This document shows positions 57,186-64,000 of a stretch of DNA of 64,000 nucleotides, piece by piece. Source of the DNA: CAZHBA01 sp964530225 (GTDB taxonomy: Bacteria; Pseudomonadota; Alphaproteobacteria; UBA6615); the NCBI GenBank assembly GCA_964530225.1, contig CAZHBA010000110.1, positions 1 to 64,000 of the forward strand, given 5' to 3'. The stretch's first letter is position 1, and each line of letters opens with the position of its first letter. The notes below the pieces were generated by a model. It was given only the letters and a program-made list of their open reading frames with translations. It searched no databases and was not told the origin of the DNA. Made by a program: the position numbers and the translations under genes.

Positions 57186-57685
57186 CCACCGTAGAACACC
57201 TTCTCGCCTAAATTTCTCATCTCTAGCGAAGCATCGTCAGGGCGCCCCGATGGATCTTTATTGACGCGTGCGGCAACGACTTCGCCAACAACGATATGGT
57301 GGTCACCCTGCGAAACCGTTTCGACAACCCGGCATTCCACCGAAGCGCTGGCATTGGAGAGTAGAGGTACGCCCGTTTCTCCATCTTCAACGGGCTCGTC
57401 GCCAATCTTACCGCCCGAACGCTCGACCGGCTTGAAGAAGGCGAAGGCAACCCCCGACTGGTCTTTGCTGAGAAAATTAAGCGCAAATATTCCGGTCTCG
57501 CCGACAACGGCATTTGCCGAGGAATCGGCTTTTATTCCCACCGCGACGAGTGGAGGACTGAAAGATGCCTGCGTCACCCAATTGACCGTTGCCGCCGCTG
57601 TCGTTCCGTCGGACGTCTCGGCAGTTATTACGTAGATTCCATACGGTATCATCCGTAGAGCAATTTTTTTTGCGTCTTCGTCCAC
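57182..57685 (-). CDS. Flavin reductase-like domain protein
   Basis: A 167-residue FMN-binding split-barrel protein of the DIM6/NTAB flavin reductase group. It begins at a GTG with a GGAGG ribosome site and has IPYGIYVITAETSDGT, TVNWVTQASFSPPLVAVGI and DHHIVVGEVV, the last being the family's His-containing strand. It supplies reduced flavin, or binds it as an electron carrier. Its stop overlaps the MarR gene's stop by four bases. Confidence 0.88.
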   Translation of the reverse strand: MDEDAKKIALRMIPYGIYVITAETSDGTTAAATVNWVTQASFSPPLVAVGIKADSSANAVVGETGIFALNFLSKDQSGVAFAFFKPVERSGGKIGDEPVEDGETGVPLLSNASASVECRVVETVSQGDHHIVVGEVVAARVNKDPSGRPDDASLEMRNLGEKVFYGG

Positions 57686-57818
57686 TTATGACCTCCCCAA
57701 TTCGCTTATTTTTATAGAACGGATACTTCGCCGTAAGCATATCACCTCTGCAATGCTTTACCACAATATCCACCGATCGCTTTGGCGGTGGGTCCATAGC
57801 GAAGTATACTTGCGCGCA

Positions 57819-58499
57819 ATGGATGACACGCCCCATATCCTAGTCGTTGATGATGACACTCGCCTGCGCGAACTATTGCGAAAATTTCTTTCGGAGAACG
57901 GGTTTCGCGTGACCACTTCAGCCGACGCAGCGGAAGCGCGCCAAATGTTAACCTCGCTGGAATTCGACCTCATGGTGTTGGATGTCATGATGCCAGGCGA
58001 GTCCGGCTTTGAACTCACCAGCGGGTTGCGCGAGTTCAGCGAAGTACCGATCCTGCTTTTGACCGCGATGGGTGAACCCGAAGACCGAATCGACGGTCTC
58101 GAACGCGGCGCTGACGATTATTTGTCGAAACCTTTCGAGCCACGCGAGTTGCTGGCCCGCGTTCGCTCGATCTTGCGCCGCGCAACACCGCGGCTCAGTG
58201 GCAGAGCCGAAATTGTGCTGGGCAACCACCAATATGACCCAGTTCGCCAGCAACTGCTCGGGCCCGGAGGACCAGTTCGTTTGACCGGCGCCGAAGCGCG
58301 CCTTCTCCAAGTACTTGCGGCCAATCCGGGTAATCCCATTAGCCGCGAAACATTGCAGACGCAGAGCAAGCTTGGCGGCTCCGTCCGTGCGGTGGACGTG
58401 CAAGTCACTCGATTGCGCCGTAAGATTGAGCCAGATCCTAAGGTACCGCGATACCTGCAAACAATCCGTGGACAAGGCTACGTGCTATGGCCCGACTAG
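57819..58499 (+). CDS. OmpR-family response regulator
   Basis: A 226-residue regulator. The receiver domain has the acidic pocket VVDDD, phospho-acceptor Asp55 in LMVLDVMMPG and the Lys in DYLSKPF; the C-terminal winged helix contains RAVDVQVTRLRRKIEPDP and QTIRGQGYVLWP. The ATG at 57819 is the natural start. It overlaps the sensor kinase gene by 13 bases. Confidence 0.95.
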   Translation: MDDTPHILVVDDDTRLRELLRKFLSENGFRVTTSADAAEARQMLTSLEFDLMVLDVMMPGESGFELTSGLREFSEVPILLLTAMGEPEDRIDGLERGADDYLSKPFEPRELLARVRSILRRATPRLSGRAEIVLGNHQYDPVRQQLLGPGGPVRLTGAEARLLQVLAANPGNPISRETLQTQSKLGGSVRAVDVQVTRLRRKIEPDPKVPRYLQTIRGQGYVLWPD

Positions 58500-59839
58500 A
58501 CGACATCTATCGTCCGGCCAATTCGTTCCGGCTGGCAATCAAGCGGACCCTACCTCGCGGGCTGTTAGGTCGTGCGCTGCTGATCATCATCGTCCCCCTG
58601 GTCGTCTTGCAGGTCGTCAGTGGTGTCGTGTTCTACGACCGCCACTGGGCGAATGTCAGCCGCCACCGGGCCAACGCGCTGGCGGGAGATGTCGCCGTGT
58701 TTGTCGAACTTCTGCGCGACACCGAGCCCGGGGACACGAAAAATGAGATATTCGGCATGGCCCATCGCAACCTCGATCTGGTGATGCGTTTCGAGCGCGA
58801 CGAAATTCTGACGAATGAGACCTTCGAGCCCAGGGGTAACTTGGAAACGACATTGAGCCGCTCGCTCGAGCAAATTGTTCACCGCCCCTTTGTCATAGAC
58901 ACAGAAAGCGAGAAACGGCGGGTACTAATTTCCGTCCAACTTCCCGTAGGTATTCTTCATGTTTCCGCCAATGCGGAACGGCTGATCAGTTCGACAACAA
59001 AGATTTTCATCATGTGGATGATCGGCACATCGCTGATTTTATTTGGTGTCGCCACGATCTTCATGCGCAACCAGGTTAGCCCACTGCGCCGCCTAGCATC
59101 GGCCGCCGAGAACCTTGGAAAGGGCCGGGATACACCCAACTTCAGCCCGTCGGGCGCGACCGAGGTTCGCCAGGCCGCGGCGGCATTTATGTCGATGCGC
59201 GACCGAATCCAACGTCAAATCCAACAGCGCACCGAGATGCTCGCCGGCGTCAGTCACGATTTACGCACCCCGCTCACGCGCATGAAGCTACAGCTCGCCA
59301 TGTTGCAAGATAACACCGAAATCAAAGAGCTGAATTCCGATGTCGCGGCCATGGAAGGAATGATCGAAGGCTATCTGAACTTCGCCCGTGGCGAAGGCAG
59401 CGAAACGCCAACCCCGGTCAACGCGCAACAGTTACTCAACGAAGTCGTCCACGATGCCCGGCGTAACAGCGTTCAGATTTCGTCCGACATGATGGAATCG
59501 GTTGAACTGACTCTCGCCCAGAATGCGTTTAAGCGCTGTCTCACAAATCTCATCGAAAACGCCGCACAAAACGGCGACAATGTTTCTATCGTCGGTCAGC
59601 GCAACGGCAGTATTTTGGAATTTATCATCGACGACGATGGACCGGGCATTCCCGAAGACATGCGCGAAGAGGTGTTCCGGCCGTTTTTCCGACTCGACCA
59701 GTCGCGCAACGTAGCGACTGGCGGCACCGGGCTAGGATTGTCGATCGCCCGCGACATCGTGCGCAGCCACGGCGGCGAAATTACGCTTACTGATTCGCCC
59801 GCTGGCGGCCTACGCGCCACGGTTCGCGTACCGATTTAG
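58487..59839 (+). CDS. EnvZ-like sensor histidine kinase
   Basis: A 450-residue membrane kinase with helices at about 28-50 and 172-193, a periplasmic domain between, a HAMP region to about 240, the phosphorylated His257 in GVSHDLRTPLTRMKLQ, N-box NLIENAAQNG, and G-boxes DDDGPGIPED and GGTGLGLSIARDIV. It phosphorylates the preceding regulator. The signal is unknown; EnvZ-type kinases often sense osmolarity or membrane state. Confidence 0.94.
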   Translation: MARLDDIYRPANSFRLAIKRTLPRGLLGRALLIIIVPLVVLQVVSGVVFYDRHWANVSRHRANALAGDVAVFVELLRDTEPGDTKNEIFGMAHRNLDLVMRFERDEILTNETFEPRGNLETTLSRSLEQIVHRPFVIDTESEKRRVLISVQLPVGILHVSANAERLISSTTKIFIMWMIGTSLILFGVATIFMRNQVSPLRRLASAAENLGKGRDTPNFSPSGATEVRQAAAAFMSMRDRIQRQIQQRTEMLAGVSHDLRTPLTRMKLQLAMLQDNTEIKELNSDVAAMEGMIEGYLNFARGEGSETPTPVNAQQLLNEVVHDARRNSVQISSDMMESVELTLAQNAFKRCLTNLIENAAQNGDNVSIVGQRNGSILEFIIDDDGPGIPEDMREEVFRPFFRLDQSRNVATGGTGLGLSIARDIVRSHGGEITLTDSPAGGLRATVRVPI

Positions 59840-59848
59840 AAAATTTTC

Positions 59849-60184
59849 CTAAAATAGGCGCCCGCCATTGGGGACCTCATGGTCGATGCCGATGAGGACG
59901 ACTTCACCACCGGAGTCAGGAAAGCCAAGCACGAGTATCTCCGACATGAACTTCCCCACCTGCTTGGGCGGAAAATTCACCACGGCGGCAACCTGGCGGC
60001 CGATTAAGTCTCCCGCTTTGTAGTATTTGGTAATCTGTGCCGACGTCTTGCGGGTGCCCATATCGGCACCAAAATCCACCCACAGCTTGTAGGCCGATTT
60101 GCGGGCTTCAGGAAACTCCTGCACGTCGACAATCGTGCCGACGCGAACATCAATTTTGAGGAAATCGTCAAACGAGATGGTCAT
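59849..60184 (-). CDS. csaA: CsaA-like tRNA-binding domain protein
   Basis: A 111-residue OB-fold protein. FLKIDVRVGTIVDVQEFPEA, YKLWVDFG, and FPPKQVGKFMSEILVLG followed by EVPNGGRLF is the CsaA family, which resembles the C-terminus of methionyl-tRNA synthetase. It binds tRNA or acts as an export-related chaperone. First of four small minus-strand genes ending at YbjN. Confidence 0.9.
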   Translation of the reverse strand: MTISFDDFLKIDVRVGTIVDVQEFPEARKSAYKLWVDFGADMGTRKTSAQITKYYKAGDLIGRQVAAVVNFPPKQVGKFMSEILVLGFPDSGGEVVLIGIDHEVPNGGRLF

Positions 60185-60198
60185 CGGCTCGATGGAAA

Positions 60199-60813
60199 CT
60201 AGGTTTCGTTGGTTTCGCCAGTAGAGCGAAGCCCAAGAACCAGCCCGGCGGTTTCCTCCATACGGCGCAAATTGCGGTCTAGCACCGCCATCGTCCGCGC
60301 CATGTCGGGGTCTTCATCGGAAAACCATGTGCGCTGGGTCGCCAGCCAAACGCCTTCAATAGCATGGATGCGTGCCAGCCCGCGCAGCCCCTTGGTCGAC
60401 ACGCCAACCGCCTCAAGCATTCGGCCAAACGAGCAATGCGCCTGGGGAATCAACGTAACTAGAGTAACCGGATCGCGGGGCAGATCGTGGCAAAGAGCGA
60501 CCAACGCCGTGCGGACTGGCAATAGAACTTCGAAGCGCCGCATCAGTACATCGAACAGACGATCATGCATGCTGACTTCCACTTCGCCTTCTGCCTCGTC
60601 TTGGCTTTCGAGCACCGCGAGGTCGGTACATCGGACAAAGGCGTTGAGCACCGCCGATTTCGTCGGTGTCAGCCGGTAGACTTCATCGGCATCAAGTTTG
60701 GCTGCCACCACGATATCGTCGAGGGTTATTGCCGACCAGCCGCGCTCGACCGACAATTTTAATGCGGCGTCGACAATGCGCTCCTGCTTGTCTTTTTGCT
60801 GTTTTGTCGCCAT
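60199..60813 (-). CDS. TetR-family transcriptional regulator
   Basis: A 204-residue regulator with an N-terminal helix-turn-helix (RIVDAALKLSVERGWSAITL, then DDIVVAAKLDADEVYRLTPT) and a helical ligand domain. Targets are unknown; it sits between the CsaA-like gene and proC. Confidence 0.8.
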   Translation of the reverse strand: MATKQQKDKQERIVDAALKLSVERGWSAITLDDIVVAAKLDADEVYRLTPTKSAVLNAFVRCTDLAVLESQDEAEGEVEVSMHDRLFDVLMRRFEVLLPVRTALVALCHDLPRDPVTLVTLIPQAHCSFGRMLEAVGVSTKGLRGLARIHAIEGVWLATQRTWFSDEDPDMARTMAVLDRNLRRMEETAGLVLGLRSTGETNET

Positions 60814-60883
60814 GGGATTCTACCGGTTGTTTGATGAAAGTGTACCGGGATAATTCGGCAAAGCTATGGCAGGGATCGGACTT

Positions 60884-61684
60884 TTACGCCAATTCGCGCG
60901 ACCGTTCGGTGGCGCGGACGATGGCCTCGGTCATGAGTTTGGTCAGACCGTCCGGTCCCATGAGGGTTTCCAGCGCCGCCGCGGTCGTACCACCAGGGCT
61001 GGTGACGTTCTCGCGCAGGGTACCCGCCGGATCGCTGGATAGGGCCAGCAATTCGCCACTACCCGCCACGGTCGCACGGGCCAATTGCATCGCTAGATCC
61101 TTCGGCAGACCGGCGGCTTCGCCCGCCACCGCCATCGCCTCCACAAGGTGAAAAACATAGGCGGGGCCGCTGCCCGACAGACCGGTCACCGCGTCCAACA
61201 GCGCCTCGTCATCGATCCAGGCCACCTCGCCAACCGATTCCATCAAGCCGGTGCACACGGCTTTCTGCTCGGACGACACGCGCGAATTGGCGCACAGTAC
61301 CGTAATACCGCGGCCCACCGCCGCCGGGGTATTCGGCATCGCCCGCACGATTGCGCCGTCGGTGAGCGTCGCCTCGAAGTATCGAATCGGTTTACCCGCA
61401 GCGATTGACAGAAACACCGTCTCGGGACCGGCATATGTGACATAGGCCGGTGCAACCTCATCCATCGATTGCGGTTTGACGGCAAAAACGACGACCGACG
61501 GCCGATAACCGGAATCCAACGCCGCGGCCTCGGCATAGCGGGAAATGCCATCGGGCAGTTGCGGCTGCATCGGTTCGATAACGGACACATGGCCGGCAGG
61601 GGTCCCCCGGTTCAGCCAGCCGTTGAGTAAGGCGCTGCCCATCTTACCGCATCCGACAAGCAAAATTCTTTGGTGATCGGTCAT
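60884..61684 (-). CDS. proC: Pyrroline-5-carboxylate reductase
   Basis: A 266-residue enzyme, counted from the ATG at 61684; the frame is open farther but overlaps YbjN. The NADPH loop is LLVGCGKMGSALLNGW; VRAMPNTPAAVGRGIT and the signature DAVTGLSGSGPAYVFHLVEAM are ProC's. It makes proline in the last biosynthetic step. It lies 38 bases after the YbjN gene, in the same direction. Confidence 0.96.
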   Translation of the reverse strand: MTDHQRILLVGCGKMGSALLNGWLNRGTPAGHVSVIEPMQPQLPDGISRYAEAAALDSGYRPSVVVFAVKPQSMDEVAPAYVTYAGPETVFLSIAAGKPIRYFEATLTDGAIVRAMPNTPAAVGRGITVLCANSRVSSEQKAVCTGLMESVGEVAWIDDEALLDAVTGLSGSGPAYVFHLVEAMAVAGEAAGLPKDLAMQLARATVAGSGELLALSSDPAGTLRENVTSPGGTTAAALETLMGPDGLTKLMTEAIVRATERSRELA

Positions 61685-61721
61685 TTTTTCTACCCTGGAC
61701 TTAAGCCCAGGCCGGACCGTA

Positions 61722-62222
61722 TCAGGCCTCGCCGACCGTTTCAAAGACCACGGAGGCCATGGCATCGACTGGCGAGCGGCCGCCCCAGACGACATACTGG
61801 AACGCCGGATAAAACCGGTCCATCTCGTGCAACGCAATATCGAGCAAATCTTCGATCTGCTCGGCCGACAAAGCGCCGCCGCGCAACAATAGGGCATGGC
61901 GGTAGGCCGGCAGGCCATCGACGGTACCGATGTCGAAATGGCCGATCCCCAACCGATCATTGAGTAGCGCCAGCAGTTCGTGCACCGGCGCCCGGCGGTC
62001 TTGCGGCGTGCGCATATCGAAGGCACATGTCATTTGCAGCGCCCCCATATCGTCGGTCCAATGGAACACGATGTGGTAATCGCACCAACGCCCCATCGCC
62101 TCGGCCAACAACTCGTCACGCGTGGTACGTTCCAGCGCCCAATCGCGCAGCGCCATAGTTTCTTCGACAAGATCGAGGGGATGGACGTTTTGGCGGATGT
62201 AATCGGTCGAAACGACAGCCAT
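61722..62222 (-). CDS. YbjN-domain protein
   Basis: A 166-residue soluble protein, counted from the ATG at 62222. It matches the type III secretion chaperone-like/YbjN family: RWCDYHIVFHWTDDMGALQM, LLALLNDRLGIGHFDIG and FYPAFQYVVWGGRSP. The YbjN-proC pair recurs in alphaproteobacteria. The function is unknown. Confidence 0.85.
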   Translation of the reverse strand: MAVVSTDYIRQNVHPLDLVEETMALRDWALERTTRDELLAEAMGRWCDYHIVFHWTDDMGALQMTCAFDMRTPQDRRAPVHELLALLNDRLGIGHFDIGTVDGLPAYRHALLLRGGALSAEQIEDLLDIALHEMDRFYPAFQYVVWGGRSPVDAMASVVFETVGEA

Positions 62223-62475
62223 ATTTGAGCTTCCAACGCGCCACGTGCCGATTTTCGTGCGGTTAGCACGAAAATCCGAATATCCCAGCGAAGGCACAAA
62301 ATATTGTACAGCCGACGCCAAGACCTACTATCGAATGTAGACTGTCACAGTGTCTTATTGCGCCGCAACCGGCAAGCCTGTGGGCAACTGCCGATGATGA
62401 AAAAGAACATAAAAGAGACGGCTCGCGCCCTAGAACGACGTCGCTATTGGTCTGGAAAAACGTTAAATTCCCGTC

Positions 62476-63051
62476 ATGAGATACCTATATACTGCCGTAA
62501 TCCTCTTTGCCTTCCTCGCCGGCCTGGCTGGAGCGCAAAGCCGCAACCAAAATTAGACGTAGTGTGAAGGCGGGGACCCCGTCCTCAGCATCAAGGGCTG
62601 CGCGACTCTGATTCAACCGCAAGCGGAAACACGGAATAATCTGGCGATTGCCCACAGCAACCGCGGCATTACATATTCCGACAAGGGCGATTTAAACTGG
62701 GTGATCGCCAACTACGAGCAGGCGCTCAAGCTAAATCCCGAGATCGCGGTGGCGCTCAATAGCCTGGCCCGGCATCTTGCGATCATGCCGGTGGCGGACC
62801 GGCGCGACGGAAAGCGTGCAGTGCAATTTGCCGCACGCGCTCTCGCGTTGAACGATCGCGAATCGGGATTTTTCGATAGCACGGCAACCGCCTATGCCGA
62901 AGCCGGACGCTTCGCCAACGCCGTACGTGCGCAAAAGACAGGCATTGAGATACTACGGCTGGTCAATAGAATGCCAGCAACAGTCATCGAAGATTTCGAA
63001 AGCCGTTTGCAACTGTATAAAAGCAATCGGCCTTTTTACCGCTCGCAATAA
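62476..63051 (+). pseudogene. Exported TPR-like protein gene with two in-frame stops
   Basis: From ATG 62476 the frame gives a signal peptide (TAVILFAFLAGLAGAQ), then TAG, one codon, and a second TAG (62554-62562 region), after which CEGGDPVLSIKGCATLIQPQ continues in the same frame. Next come NRGITYSDKGDLNWVIANYE and ALKLNPE, a tetratricopeptide unit, and a helical end. Both stops precede the mature domain, in place of what would be Gln and Trp. The remaining frame is long and undamaged, so inactivation is recent. Confidence 0.65.
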
Positions 63052-63090
63052 CCTCCCCCTGTGGATACCGCCCTATCGAAGGAGCGACTC

Positions 63091-63888
63091 ATGAATCTCA
63101 ACCTGTCAGGAAAGCGCGCGCTGGTCACCGGCTCAACCCTGGGCATCGGGCGGGCGATCGCCGAAGCTCTACTGGCCGAAGGTGCTAGCGTCATCGTCAA
63201 CAGCCGCAACCAGGACCGAATCGATCAAGCGGTCGCCGATATGTCCGCAAACGGTGAAGTCAGCGGTCTGGCCGCCAACCTGTCGACCGCCGATGGCACA
63301 GCGGCGCTGATCGCCTTTGTCCAGGACCAGAACCCCATCGACATCCTGGTCAACAATGCCGGCACCTTCACAGTCAAGGAGTTCTTCGATATCGAAGACA
63401 CCGACTGGCAGCATATGTTTGAGCTCAACGTGATGAGCGGCGTGCGCTTGGCGCGCGCGCTAATGCCCGACATGCTGGAACGTGGTTGGGGCCGCATCGT
63501 CTTCATCGGCTCGGACCAGAGTTCGAAGCCGAACCCGTCGATGGCCCATTACGCCATGACCAAGACTGCGCTGGTGTCGATCGCACGCAACTTGGCCGAG
63601 CTCACCCGCAACAGTAAAGTCACCGTGAACACGGTACAGGTGGCGCCGACCTGGACCGACGGCGTCAACGCCTACATGCACCAGATGGCGAAGATCGAAG
63701 GTTCGACGCCAGAGGAGATGAGCAAGACCTACTTCACCGAGGGTGAAGGCCGCACGTCGCTATTGCAACGTTGGGCGGGACCGGCGGAGATTGCCCACAT
63801 GATCGCCTTCCTGTGTTCGCCCCTGGCGTCGGCAATCAACGGCGCGGCACCACGCGCCGACGGCGGTATGGTGCGCTCGCTGTTCTAG
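63091..63888 (+). CDS. Short-chain dehydrogenase/reductase
   Basis: A 265-residue classical SDR from the ATG at 63091. The cofactor motif is TGSTLGIGRAIAEAL, NNAG is present in ILVNNAGTF, and the catalytic set is Ser in VFIGSDQSS with Tyr-x3-Lys in MAHYAMTKTAL. It lacks a substrate assignment. Its neighbour on the other strand is a sugar-type ABC ATPase, so a role in sugar or polyol metabolism is possible. Confidence 0.88.
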   Translation: MNLNLSGKRALVTGSTLGIGRAIAEALLAEGASVIVNSRNQDRIDQAVADMSANGEVSGLAANLSTADGTAALIAFVQDQNPIDILVNNAGTFTVKEFFDIEDTDWQHMFELNVMSGVRLARALMPDMLERGWGRIVFIGSDQSSKPNPSMAHYAMTKTALVSIARNLAELTRNSKVTVNTVQVAPTWTDGVNAYMHQMAKIEGSTPEEMSKTYFTEGEGRTSLLQRWAGPAEIAHMIAFLCSPLASAINGAAPRADGGMVRSLF

Positions 63889-63897
63889 GCGAAAGCT

Positions 63898-64000
63898 CTA
63901 GTAGAGGCGAGCGCCACTGTCCGCGTCGAACAGGTGGCAGTTATTGGCGTCGAAGGTGAACGACAGTTTGTCGCCTGGCCTGAACGCACGGTCGGGATCG
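63898..64000 (-). CDS. ABC transporter ATPase, C-terminal TOBE end (partial)
   Basis: The minus strand runs into the window edge and reads AFRPGDKLSFTFDANNCHLF and DADSGARLY before the stop. This is the last part of the TOBE domain of UgpC/MalK-type ATPases, which import sugars or glycerol-3-phosphate. The rest lies to the right of the window. Confidence 0.7.
   Translation of the reverse strand, partial: DPDRAFRPGDKLSFTFDANNCHLFDADSGARLY

Overview
The window is a GC-rich chromosomal stretch from an alphaproteobacterium, most like a free-living or host-associated member of the Rhodospirillales. This placement is inferred from gene content: a GapR/DUF2312 protein, a DUF1244 protein, a three-gene split transhydrogenase, an alphaproteobacterial EF-G-like protein and a FixK/FNR-type hemN promoter. 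Almost every gene is ordinary core metabolism or transport. Between them lie an unusual number of decayed gene remnants, several with in-frame stop codons.

Layout. 0-7 kb: partial sulfotransferase, TAXI-type binding protein, remnant of a class III aminotransferase, apt, DenD-like dehydrogenase, class I aminotransferase, hotdog thioesterase and alpha/beta hydrolase. 7.0-7.7 kb: a peroxiredoxin-like gene with an in-frame TGA exactly at the first Cys of the CPYC motif and a hairpin fitting a bacterial SECIS, so a selenoprotein. 7.8-12.6 kb: a TPP riboswitch followed by a complete Liv-type (branched-chain amino acid family) ABC transporter whose second permease is fused to an ATPase. This is the most interesting system here, a candidate thiamine or thiamine-precursor importer of an unexpected family. 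12.6-22 kb: SH3 protein, pyrE, rhodanese, an Opp/Dpp-like transporter without its ATPases, two adjacent adenylate-forming ligases, and rpsU, which appears to start with AUC. 22-35 kb: pntB-pntAB-pntAA, a broken ABC1 kinase gene, oligoendopeptidase F, long-chain acyl-CoA synthetase, UDP-glucuronate epimerase and fused indolepyruvate ferredoxin oxidoreductase. 35-45 kb: hemN behind two FNR/FixK-like boxes, gapR, DUF1244, EF-G-like factor, aspartate aminotransferase, uvrB. 44-50 kb: dsbB and a DsbA-like gene, a Bcr/CflA exporter, msrA, an AT-richer eroded zone with ABC-2 permease, dual-specificity phosphatase and GIY-YIG remnants, and a CaCA antiporter. 50-55.6 kb: uvrC, pgsA, then a molybdenum-cofactor block (mobB, moeA, moaD, moaE) whose last gene overlaps a small zinc-ribbon-like gene with an in-frame TGA at a conserved Cys position. 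55.6-64 kb: ilvE, MarR regulator, flavin reductase, OmpR/EnvZ-type two-component pair, CsaA-like protein, TetR regulator, proC, YbjN protein, a TPR pseudogene, an SDR enzyme and the end of a sugar-type ABC ATPase.

Three themes cut across the genes: probable UGA recoding, three genes whose best start is AUC or AUU rather than AUG, and the many single-lesion pseudogenes that suggest ongoing gene loss. All calls were made by reading the sequence and from memory of protein families; no database search was run.
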